Positions 10,918 to 22,800 of a stretch of DNA of 64,000 bases are shown piece after piece; the stretch's first letter is position 1, and every line of letters starts with the position of its first letter. A model generated the notes under the pieces. It had not been told where the DNA came from, ran no database searches, and saw nothing but the letters and a program-made list of their open reading frames with translations. The stretch comes from Acanthosoma haemorrhoidale (taxonomy: Eukaryota > Arthropoda > Insecta > Hemiptera > Acanthosomatidae): NCBI GenBank assembly GCA_930367205.1, contig OV884015.1, positions 82,512,841-82,576,840 of the forward strand, read 5' to 3'. Made by a program: the position numbers and the translations under genes.

Positions 10918-11400
10918 AAGAGAACTCACCAGTTTTCTCATAGTACTACCTGGGTATAAAAATGGATAGGCATCTCCATTTCTCTACTCACATTTGTAGT
11001 AAAATAAAAACAGTACGATAGAGGTCTTACCGGCTTTCGCACTTGCTAACTTCACCCAATCTATCCCTGCGTCTCAAACTGATGATCTATAAATGTATCA
11101 TCTGACCAGCTCTGCTCTACGGTGCCCCACTGTTTACCCACTTGACTGACAATACAGCCACACCTCTCCAATGTCAGAATGGGATCGTGCGATAAGTGGT
11201 CCGACATACCTCTCGAGAGAGATTACAGAACGCCGACCTGCACCCGTTGCTTGATGTGCCGTTGGTAGATGAGTTCATCCAATCAGGAATCCCCACCACC
11301 CCTCCCGAATCGATGGCAACAGACTGTTGGGGAAAAATTAGGTTAAGAATTAGTATGTAAGTTAGTTTTAAGTTTTTGATCAAAAAGGTGTGCACCATCA
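10918..11400 (+). mobile_element. Jockey-like LINE fragment, family J2 (RT C-terminus)
   Basis: Degraded plus-strand frame starting YLGIKMDRHLHFSTHICSKI and continuing RLSHLLTSPNLSLRLKLMIY and PALLYGAPLFTHLTDN, with several stops. It is the same protein segment as in the J2 copies at 16726-17506 and 30069-33152, but clearly older. Upstream ORF2 is absent. Confidence 0.6.
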
Positions 11401-11647
11401 CCTTATAGAGTCTTATCAAAGAAGTCAGCTATAATGTGTATCAATACACTTGTATTAAATTATATAATTTTATACGGAATTCAGACCTTGTATAGAATGT
11501 AGTGAAATCACAGGAAATATAAAACTGCAATGTAAATAGATTCGAGTGAGAATTTATAATGAATAATCATTTTGTGATTTTTAAGGGGATAAGGGGGGGG
11601 GGAAACTTGTAGCCAGACTCTCGGAACCCGGCACCTGAAGAACACTG

Positions 11648-11673
11648 CTCTCTCTCTCTCTCTCTCTCTCTCT
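11648..11673. repeat. (CT)n microsatellite
   Basis: Uninterrupted CT dinucleotide run of 13 units, just left of the gypsy LTR fragment. Confidence 0.95.
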
Positions 11674-11699
11674 GCACTGGCACTTGCTGCTTTACTCAA

Positions 11700-12065
11700 A
11701 CCATGGCTTTCTTATTCAACTACCTCTGCATCTCTCTTTCCTAACCTTACTATGTTTTAGTCCGGCTTTGTCAGACCCCACACCTTCCTAGTGGGATTCA
11801 CTGCCTTCGTCTCGCTAAAACTAGGACCTCCTAGGAAGAGACCACTTCCTCGCAGACGACAGTCGCCTGGGGCCCTACAAACTTTACCTAGTAGCGTCTC
11901 CCCCAGCGATCCAGTCTACCTCTCTCCACTTCACACTCACCTTTGGGAACCAGACGGTTTTTGCCTACTCTTAGATACCAAGTGTGAATTTGTGGTCATT
12001 CCAAGACCACATAAACTACCTGTAATACCTACCCTCTTCCTCTTCTCCTGAACATAGTGCACTGT
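11700..12065 (+). mobile_element. gypsy LTR fragment (3' part)
   Basis: Closely matches the LTR segment at 44690-45060 in the same orientation, for example the shared CAGACCCCACACCTTCCTAG and ACATAGTGNACTGTCGG blocks, and the reverse complement at 25065-25455. Only the internal and 3' part of the LTR is present, with no internal coding region, so it is a solo-LTR remnant. The 12066-12261 stretch that follows is GC-richer and unassigned. Confidence 0.65.
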
Positions 12066-13144
12066 CGGGCACACCTTCTAAGATCTTCTTGAACTAGAGT
12101 TAGATCAATATGAATAAAGCTGCCCGCCAGCAAAGGTCAAAGACCACAGGTCCACCCATTTTATCTCTTTCTTGGCGCTTGTCGGACAGTGGCAGGGTGG
12201 TAGTGACCCTAGCTCGAGGCGGGCGTCCTCCTCCCTTGGGGGCATACCCGAAACTCATACAGGTGAATATTGAACATTTGAATACACATGTTTTTTTAGT
12301 TAATAAGCAGCCACCTGTATTTTTGCATTATGCTGTTCATGGTGGCTGCAAGTGGGTTTTGAGATGTATTTATTTGTCTATAGAATTTTTTGGTCCCATT
12401 GGAACTACTGGTATCTTTACATTTTACATACCTATACATCACAATAATCCATTACTAAAAGTGGGCCTCCTATAGAAGCTTATTCTAAGCAGCTCTATCT
12501 TATTTAGTTTGGTAATATTGCCATTTAATCTCATGTGGCTTATTCTGCATAATATTAGCCCCATCTTTATTGGTTATTTAGGTGGATATAGGGCATTTAA
12601 TTTTATTTATGTATCAGTTTCAGATTTTATTTTCACCACAAAGTTTCGAAATGTGAAAATTTGGCTTATTAAATTTTCGATTTTGGTTGGGGTTTTTGTC
12701 ACTATGGGGAATGCTCGTAAATATTTTATATTTATATTTAGCTGTTTACCATTTTTAAAGGATTTTTCAGTGATGGAGATGGTTTAAAAAATAAAAGAAA
12801 GTATTATTGATTAAAAAAATGCTGCGTTTTGATCAAAATAATATCATTTTATTTGATATGAATCATCTAGGTCACTAAAACTACATTTTTAACAGAAACA
12901 AACATCAAGCAAATAACTGTATCTCCAATGGGTGTGGCAAATACCTTTAAAATTTCTTACAAATGGATTAAATAATTTTTATGACCATCCTGAATGAAAG
13001 TATAGTTTCTCACCTACTACCACACCCCTGTCCAATAATATCCGCTTTGACTAGCATATTATTGCATATTACATTATTACAGAATATCAACAGCCAACTA
13101 CATTCACATAGAGATTCACATTAATTATTTTTCATCTCATTATC

Positions 13145-13805
13145 CAGAACTTTTTAATATAACTAAATAATACATTATCCTTTAAGAGCTATTTTATCAA
13201 GTAAATTATATAATTTTTTTAATAAATTGTTATGGTGTTCATATTTCTGTTTTAACAGTCCAAATGTATCGAACATCTTACATCAGGCATGTGATCTGAA
13301 TGACACCATGAATCATCAAAACCTCTAATATTGTGCTTAACATCGATAAGGTCCAATATTGCAGATATTGACTGGATAGATGAATGTAAAAAGCTCATAT
13401 CATGGAAGTTCTTCTCCAGCATAAATATTCAAGTACATTTAGTGCTTAGGTTCTATTTATACAGAACTTTTTAATATAACATAACTAAATAATACATTAT
13501 CCTTTAAGAGCTATTTTATCAAGTAAATTATATAATTTTTTTAATAAATTGTTATGGGGTTCATGTTTCTGTTTTAATAATCCAAATGTATCAATCATCT
13601 AACATCAGCCATGTGATCTTAATGACATAATTAATCATCAAAACCTCTAATATTGGGCTTAACATTTATAAGGTCCAATATTGGAAACTTATATAGTTAC
13701 AGATAGTTTTATATACTTATATTATAATGGGTGCAAAAAGCTCATATCATGGAAGTTCTTCTCCAGGATAAATATTTAACAACATTTAGTGCTTAGGTTC
13801 TATTT
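13145..13805. repeat. ~317-bp tandem duplication, 3' of OR-A
   Basis: Units start at 13145 and 13462 (CAGAACTTTTTAATATAAC) and end with GTGCTTAGGTTCTATTTA. Copy 2 of the segmental duplication has a single unit at about 54475-54815, so the doubling occurred in copy 1, or was lost in copy 2, after the block was duplicated. Confidence 0.85.
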
Positions 13806-13825
13806 AATAAATATTTTATTATAAT

Positions 13826-13882
13826 TCATTTTGAACTTAATACATTTAATATGTTGAAGTATGTGAATGCTGCCTGCAATAA
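13826..13882 (-). CDS. OR-A exon 8 (terminal)
   Basis: A strong acceptor (TTTTTGTTTTAG) precedes LLQAAFTYFNILNVLSSK and TGA. This is the conserved odorant-receptor C-terminus (TM7 end). Phase 0 matches exon 7. Confidence 0.75.
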   Translation of the reverse strand, partial: LLQAAFTYFNILNVLSSK

Positions 13883-16800
13883 CTAAAACAAAAAAGAATA
13901 GGAAATGAATTAATAATGATGCAATTAGCAGCTTGATTGAGAAAAATTAGCATTTTTATAAAATCATAAATCAAAGTTTTTAAGATCATATCATAATAAT
14001 CATTATAAAAAACTATTTCACCAACCATCACACTGTAATTATAATCGTTATATACAACGTGCGATTTAGTGACTAGCTAGCCAGCAGGGATCTTATTTAA
14101 GATTTTTTTACAAGTTTTACCCACTTTTTTTCTTTTTTTTTCCCCTTCCTGAGGTGAACCTCAAACGGGGTAAATTTTACCCACTGTAATTGTAATACCA
14201 CAATACTTGATTATAAATAAATATAATATGCCTGTAAAATTAAATATTTTAAAATAACAATTCATTAACCCCAATAGATATCTTCTATTAGAACTAAAAA
14301 CTACATCTTCAATGAGACCCTAAACTTCCAAGTAAAGGTAATGGATCATATATGTTTTAAAGTTCATTGAGCCGGTCTGATAGAAATTACCCATTAAAGA
14401 TTTATCTTGATATTTAGGAAATAGAATCCTCCATTTTATAACAAATGAAATATCGGGAATATAACGGGAGAATTCTTAAAAGCGACATATAAACGATGTC
14501 TGATATTACCTAATTCGATTTAATGTGGATACTAATTCCTTGGACAAATAAATCATAATAAAAATTAATATGTCTTAGTATTCATTAAATCAAGCCGATC
14601 TAGAAAAAAAAAACCTTTTCGCCCATGTATTGACAGTAAAAGCCAAGATATCGCGAACGAGGATGGATACTACAGTGTTATAAAAAAGTTTTATTACCTC
14701 TGAAAAACCTTTTTTGGAGAATTCATGAAGCCCCATTGCAGTTAGCTGCCTTACCTTCTTGCTCCCAACCAACATCATGAGTAGGTCTCTTTGTACCGAT
14801 AGCGGCATAGTGTACCACTGAATGTTATACACAGCCAAACCAACATCTTCTGCCTGTGGAATTATAAATAGTGAGCAATATTTGGCTTTTTTATTATTTT
14901 ATGCGTTGTTTATTTGTAAAATTAAAATTTGCTTATTAAGCGCTAATAATTATGGATTAAGAGCTCATTCATACGTTATACACATTTCCACTCACTCAGT
15001 GTGTACAGTTCACACCAACATGCATGCAATATAACCCTATCACCTATAACACTTTCTGCTCAGGATCCGCTATTCCCTTGTGGCGTTCCCTCAGTGGAAA
15101 AAAGAGTTCCGTGCAGTAAAAGCTGCTTCACCTTCCCCTTTTTCTTTTAAGATGGTCACTTCAGTTACCCACATTCTTCTTGTGCTTTGTACCGTTGCAA
15201 AGTTTTGACGAATCAACAATTGGAGATCCCGCATAAAACATTTTCAGATGGTTCTTATAATTGCTACTAACGTCCAGAAGATTCTACAGACACAGTTCTA
15301 TTCGCTTCCACAGTTTTCTTGAAGCTTCTACTCGTTTCTAAAAATTTCCTGAAGGTTTTAGAGCGCCATATTTGCCTGAACACGACTTTAAATCTCATCG
15401 GTACTGTACTCAATCAGCTTAGCGACCCCTATGGTCGCTATCCTAAAACTTTGGGTTGGTCATTAATGTTGGTCACTTTTGACATTTTATTTCTCCTACT
15501 TTCTCACCCCTCTCCAAGATGATACGGGCTTAACATGGACATAACCATCACTAGAATGTCGTCACCATTGATCTCAGGGTTCCTAAAAACAATAGATTCG
15601 ACCAATATTATATAAAAGTTATAATAATATAATGATTATATCAGCCGTTTTCCATTATTTTTACACTTCCCGGACTTAGATATGCTAGGGGTGTCTTTTT
15701 TTCCCCTCAGTATTTTTTTCTAAAATGTAATATATGGTTAATTTAACTTACTGCAGCGGAGACATTTTTATTGCTGGTTAGTGTTTTATTTAATTGTTAT
15801 GTTACTTTTTAATTAGTGTCATTAATTGTTATATTACTTTTTATAACGGAAAACCAATCGACTTGAGCAGGCAATGTCATTTATTCATTTATAATACAAT
15901 CATAGACGTACGCCAGGTTTGGTTTATCATTAATGTAAAAAATTAATTAAAATGCATGACTACAAAATTATTTTATTTTATAAACAAGAAGAATATATAA
16001 ATGTTAATTAAATATAATTCATAGATTCTTACAACATCGGCAATAGTCTGGCCCAATAGACAGTAGAAGCCCACGAACCACATCTCTGGGATAAGAACCA
16101 ACAGCAGTGGAGCTACCAACGCAAGTGGTGTGCCTGGTGACTGAAATGTATTTCTTTGATATACTTGATAAAAATTATTTGGAAAAAGTTGTATATATCT
16201 TGATAAACTCACAAAGAGATTGTTTACTAACCCGGACCGAGTAATAACATCGAAACTAGACATTATAGGTATAAATGTTGTTTATTAATTTGTATGCACC
16301 AGAACGAGAATTATTATTTAACTTGGTGAAATTAGGATATACATATGTCAGATACAATAAGCACTTACACACATATACATACATACATATATATATACCA
16401 TATATATGGGTGTGGCAGACTGGACCAATAAATAGAGCTGGACATGCAAGAAAACGTGACCAGCGTCACCTTGCGGCCGCAAGCTCAAAATTTTATGGTC
16501 TGTTGGAATATCAAGTGGAGTCTGGTTTGGACACTGATGGTGTGCAGACTGTTTTCGAGGGTGCCCGCCTTCTTGCTATCTTACGCCACTGTGTATAGCT
16601 CATTAAATAGCTATCTCAATCGTTCCAAACAGTATTTCTATTATGAAACCCCATTCTCACAGATATATATATATATATATATTGTTGTGATATTTTAATA
16701 TGATGATTTTTAATAAACATTTATTTTACCTACTTCACTGCCCGGCTTTATCGGTACGCCTCAAGCTGCTGATATACCAGAGCGTCCTAAGACCTGCTTT

Positions 16801-19800
16801 GATGTATGGGACCCCTCTCTTCAAGTATCTGACTCCTAACACTCTCCAAACGCTCCAGCAATTTCAGAACAGAGTTCTCCGCACCTCCCTCAAACATACC
16901 CCGTTCGACCGAATGAAGGCAGACGAGATGCATACAAAATTTGAAGTGCTCACCATTCAAGATTTTATCAAGAGAAGGCACATCAAATTTTTTGACTCAC
17001 TCAGACATAGCCACAACCCACTATTCTCCGACCTTCAACCACCACCAATGCCCGTCAGATGGAAGCACTGCTGGACCGGCGAAGCCTGGAGGATGATCGA
17101 CGTCATTGAACCCGATGACTGAACGAACTACACTCAGCCGAGATATCGTGGCCGATCTCCCGGCCGACTCACCCGAAGCCACAATGACCCCATCTACCTG
17201 TGTAAGCAGGGTCGACCTTCCGGCCGAGAGGCTGACTCATTTCAGGCCCCTGCCGGGGCGGGCCAGACTTTGCCTGGCCGACTACAATCCATTGCCTAGG
17301 TGCCCCTAGGCTCAACCCTTGGTAGACTCTCACTACCTTCCTGATTCCATCCGCCTTTTTAGGCATACCACACCCTATATCCTTCTCATACATCCTTCAA
17401 ATGGGGGACTCCCCTTAGTGAAAGGCACTCATTAGCCCAAAATAATTTTTCTTTATTTTTCCCACATCCTATTTTTATAAGTTTGAGAGCTAAGAGAAAA
17501 AAACAAAAACATTTATTATATAAACTGCAAAATTAAGCCAAGTATAAATATCCGAAACAACAGGCATTAAATAACCAGTTGAAAGATCAGTAAGGCATCG
17601 GACAGAAGCGAGATAAATGAACCGCCAGAGGACGAAAGGACTCACTTTTTCATCAGGACCCGGCAGAAAATGAAGCCCAGGTAGCGACGCTCCGCTAGGG
17701 CCTCGTAGGTGCACGAGGTCAGACCTTATCACTTTCACTCGGTACGAGGACAAAGGACGCTCAAGGAAGACGATTCGGATCACGCAAATGAAGACGACAA
17801 TCGGAGAAAGCAACACAAAGATACACTGGCCAGTATAATACGTAAATTTAATCTTAACAGTATTTTTTATTACGTACGTAATTTATTTGTATATCAATTT
17901 TTATATATTCAATGTGTGTAAATAAAACCATTATTCCTTTTGCCAGAAGTTTCCTATAATTTTATTAACAGAACCTTGAGATAACGTTAAAGTTAAAATA
18001 AAGTTTTTAAATTATATGAAAAATATATAATTAAAATATATAGAAATAATAAATATTTGAATAATATATATAAAGTTAAGATCCGGGCAGCAGCAGTATC
18101 CAACCTTAGTCCCCGAACTCGGGATGTACCCTTATGTAAACATCCTGAATGTAAATATACAGGGTTATAGACTTGAAATAAACAGTCTAATTCTAACTTT
18201 CATGCGTGTTGTCTCTTAGTACCTTTTTCCCTTCTTTTTTTTTAATTTGAAAGCTGATTAACATTAACTTTTATATATATTGTAACATTCATGATATTTG
18301 AGGATGAAGATCATGACCCTCACATATGGTAAGGGTCATTTTTTTTTCCCTTATACTCCTAGGAGTGGGGATGAGCGGGAAACCAGTCTTAGCACAACCG
18401 TCGAAAGGAACGCAGTTAGCAAGCTCCCGAATTGGCGGTTACCATACAGGAAGAGAGGAGAAGAACCAACAGCGAAAGTAACGTTGATTGGATTACAGGA
18501 AGATCATCGATTGGGTGATATTAATATTGTTTCTTATTATGGATCCATTAAAATAAATTGAGCTCAAATTTCATGTTTTTTGTAATTAGTAGTAACTATC
18601 CTGATTTAAAAGGAATTGAATATTTTTTTATACTTTTTGTCAGCACTCATAATTATTTGTTATAACCATCTTATTTGAATATATTTCACAATTCCTAGTT
18701 TCTCAATTTATTAATAACCACAACATTAGCCTTGAGATCGGGCGATTCAATCGGGATAAATTCCTATGTCAAAGACATAAAAATAATTTGAATTAAAGAT
18801 CTCATGACGGACCTGCCAAATTAGTTAAGTTAAATTGATCAAATAAAGTAAAAAGAGAAATGGTAAAAAATGAGGTAGGTTACAATATATATCGCTTTCA
18901 AATTCAATATATATTATATATATATATATAAGTAATCGTCTCCCAGCTGTAGACGATCGAGAAAAAGGAATGAATAAGGAGGTAGATGATATAATAAGAA
19001 GGTTTGTTTTATAACTGGCTTTATTTTCCTCCTGATCCTCTATACACACGTTACGGGTTTGTTTACCCTAGGCTACAAGGTATTAGGCTTAACATTGCCG
19101 TACCGCTAGACGTAACTTATATATATATAAGTTAACCGGTATTAAAGAGATTATTTAGACAAACAAATAAACAGAAGCTAAGAGTGGGGTTAAGCCTCAC
19201 TCTAAATGTACTTTATATATAGCAGATAGAGGAGAATAAAGAGTTAGTTATGTTCTAGTTTTGCCTATGCTTATTACCTACAACCCCTTTTTAGTGTCGG
19301 ATTCAGTCTAATTGTATTATAATATAAATAAGTTAAAGCCAAAGGCTTGACTATGTCGAATACTAATACGATCATGGAAGGTAAACAACCTATGATCCTA
19401 TGCATGTCTGATTGTCATCAATAATAAAGTAGTCTTTTACTGGAGTCAGAGTGTGTCGGTGCAGTTCCCTCTTTCCTTATTCTTTTTTTATCTATCTTAA
19501 CCGCCGGCGATTAACTGGTGCCGAAACCCGGGAGATTACGGGAACCTCATACGGTGGCGTAGAAAGTTTTTTTTTTTCTCTTTCTCTCTATTTTTTTTGT
19601 CTTTATCGTCTCCTCTCTGTATACGTTTTTTTTTTATGAGAACATGCCAGAAGGAGTGTTAAGACCCGCGGTGCTGAGTGGAGCGGCAGATATACCACAG
19701 TGGCCTCAAACGACGATGGCATCGGCTCACGCGAATACATTGGCGTGGATGAAGATTCAGGCGATCACGGCTCAGGATCTGAGGAAGTCCATTGCAGATC

Positions 19801-22800
19801 TGGAGAGATTCGCAGGCGAGACCGGGGAACTGAATCACTTCCTTAAGGGGGGTGACCGGCTGATGATGCGGATAGAGGGAAAATGGACGGAGGACTTAAT
19901 AACTGAAGGAGATGCCGATTCACTGCGAGCAGCTCTGGTGTGCAGAGTTAAGCGGAGTATCCTGAACATGATCCAGGCTGACGAGGAGACCTCTTGGACC
20001 ATAGTGAAGGAGTGGAGGACGAAAGCATTCGGAGGGGGAAGGTGGACCCCGGAAGAGGATATTTTTAAAATGTTCCGGAAGACGAAGAGGCACCGACAAA
20101 TAAACTGGGAGTACGCCAGAACACTGCTGGCTCAATGTAATGGCATCACGGAGAAGATGCGGGAGACAGTGAACGCGGCAGAAGTAGAAGGCAGGATGGC
20201 GTTTTTATCAACAATATTGAAGGTGTAGCTAGCGAAGGAGACAGGAAGAAAGGAGGCGTTACCTAGAGAGCGCATGTTTCTAGAATGCGCTCAAGAAATG
20301 GTGGACACCAGCGCTAGAGAGGAGGAAATTACAGCTGGCGAGGAAGAAATGGGCTGGAGGAAAGTGGTATATAGAAGGCCCAAAATCGCGCCGGTCACAT
20401 GGAGGAAGAAGGAGGTGGAGTACGGCGAAAGAGAGAGAGCAATAGTGGGAGAAAGGAGCCGAGGAAACTCGGGATGGCCCAGGGAGAGGGAAAGCACGAA
20501 GTGTCATGAGTGTCGGAAGACAGGACACCTGGTAGCAAAGTGCCCACGAACTAGGTGCTTAGAGTGTGGCCCGGAGGGACACGTAGCAAGACAGTGCCCA
20601 TATATGAGCCGACGCAGAAACGTGAACCGGCCCAGACCAATGGAAATAAATGCTCAGAGAGTGTGTAGGAGGGAAATACAGCAGTCGGAGGCTACAGAGA
20701 CTTCGGAAATCTCCGAAACGGACAACGAAAGGGAAGAACCAGGAAGCTGAGTGGGCTGTGGAAGCGGCAGTACCCGGAAGAGGGGTCAACGACAGGCTAT
20801 GGAGGAAAGAGGAGAACGCGAGATCTGAGAAGAGTGGCAGCGGAGAGGCGACCGCACGTTAATAAATAATAATGTAAAAGGCACACATAGCGGTCTGCCT
20901 ATAATTAGAGTCATTAGTGTCTATAGCAGTACTTAGTGGATACCGTGAGTACCAACACAATAATGTGTCGCGAGACACTAGAGAACATGTGTGGAGGAGG
21001 GAGTTTGCCTCAAATGCTGGTATGTTCTTGTAGCTAGGTCACCCTGGGGAGAAGCGATAATAGGGTTAGAGAGATGTGATCGTAAAATATTTTCTATTGC
21101 ATTAATTCACTGTTTAATTCAGAGATATTGATTAACACCTAATCAATATCAAGTTATGTGACAGATCTTCAAATCGAACAGACAGGCGCACACTAAGGTT
21201 AGGCAATTGCAGCTGTCGGGGCACATTGAAAAAACTAAAATTGTCAATTTTTTTTTTAAAAGTCAACTTTGTTTTAAATAAGTATTAATTAACACTTAAA
21301 TCATTAATTTTGATTAAAACTGATCCAATGATCACACATCTTACGTAACACATGTTACATAAGCAAATCATAAGCAAGTGTTACCTTTTAACACAAGACA
21401 ATCTTTGTTTCCTTTCCTAAATGAGTCCTTACACTTTTGTGGTCGTAGATTAAGAATTTGAAGAGAAAAAACTAATCATTTCTATATTGAGTAAAACCGA
21501 TTTTCGATTTAACGCTTTATTATTTCTTGAATTTCAATTTTGACATTAAATTCGTAATCTAAACCCCATCAAACATTGATTACCCAATTTTTTCACCCAA
21601 TCAATCAGACAGTTTTCAAACTACTTTTGTCCACTTAGATTTGTGATTCCGCCCACTGGGTTGGGTCCTGAATAGTAGAAATAATTAGTACGTTTGTGTT
21701 ACCATCATGTGATAATGACTGTAAAATGTGACCTGCTGAGCTAAATCCTGCCGCAATCGCTTGAGATTGTCGCTCGCAGTTTTGGTTTTGGCCAATTTTT
21801 TTGTTAAAAGGCGAATATAGTCGAAACTGACCTGAACCACACCATTGATCGATCAATACATAAAATAATAACGCCGCGTTTAATCGAAAACATGAGAAAA
21901 ATTAGATTCTGAAATTTAAACTGCAATTTTAAGAAATGAAAATTGCAGAGATCCGATGTTATTACTCGGTCGAACCATATGCTACATTTATGTCTTTGAT
22001 TTATTTATGAAATACTACAATTTTTTGGGACGAGCAATAAAAATACATTAAAAGATCTATTTTCAACTTACAGTAGTAATAACCAACTATAATAATAATA
22101 AAATAAAATAATAAAAACCAAAGCCGAAGAATACAGGTTTCTTCATAGCTGAATAGGTGATTCCAAATAGAACTTGAAAAAACTAAAAAATATGCTCCAG
22201 CTTAAAAGTACTCTGGTAACTTACAACAGACTTACCGTTATCACGAAGCCCAAGGCACAGAATATTAACCCCGTGTTCAAAGCTACTACGACTAGAGAAA
22301 CATCAAAATATTTCTGAAAGTCAATAAAAAACCTGAAACCTAACATCGGAGATTAAGAGAATAAATACTAAAAAAGAAATACGTTATGTTTAGTAATTAT
22401 CTATCTTTTCGCGCCGTATATTATATTTATTGTCTATGCACTGTTGTCTTGAAAAAAAAAAATCAAATCTTTTTCACTATGGCTTAAACCCTTGAAATGT
22501 ATATTGGGGTAATAGACCACATAGTCAGGAACTGGAAGAATTTCAAATAAGTGGGTCTCACTTACTTGATGAGTATTAGATGATGCTGAACACATTCCTT
22601 GACCCTTTCCAACATCCTCCGCTCCCTTTCTTCGTCCGTGCCTTCCCGTTCTGCGAGGGAGTCTATTTCCTGTATGGCAAGGATGAGGATCCGGAATTGG
22701 GCGATAAGATGGTTGGCCATAGTCACGTATGCAACCCAGTTCGAACAGCCAATGAAAAGCATAGACTCGGGTGGGAACCAAGTCCACACCATAGCCACCA

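Larger units (their letters stand above)
18216..21087 (+). mobile_element. LTR retrotransposon, gag-only copy, in the OR-A intron
   Basis: Absent from copy 2 of the segmental duplication. The order is an LTR-like AT-rich region (about 18822-19512, approximate), a primer-binding site, a leader, a gag frame (19644-20750) and ~330 bp with no similarity. Protease, RT, RNase H, integrase and a 3' LTR are not visible, so it is a truncated or non-autonomous copy. Gag with two CCHC knuckles suggests Ty3/gypsy, but BEL/Pao cannot be excluded. 18216-18821 is unassigned. Confidence 0.55.

Noticed and set aside
12110..12787. Plus-strand frames of 92-121 codons left of OR-A
   Set aside because: AT-rich low-complexity translation; the copy-2 equivalent is broken into other frames.
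20559..20862. Short frames overlapping the gag zinc knuckles on both strands
   Set aside because: Out-of-frame shadows of the CCHC-encoding frame.
21635..21856. Minus-strand 73-codon frame in the OR intron
   Set aside because: The frame is not preserved in copy 2 and lies between receptor exons without splice signals.
22321..22332. Alternative acceptor for receptor exon 5 (GACTTTCAG)
   Set aside because: Gives the wrong phase after exon 4 and an immediate stop; the upstream TTTCAG at 22333 keeps the frame.
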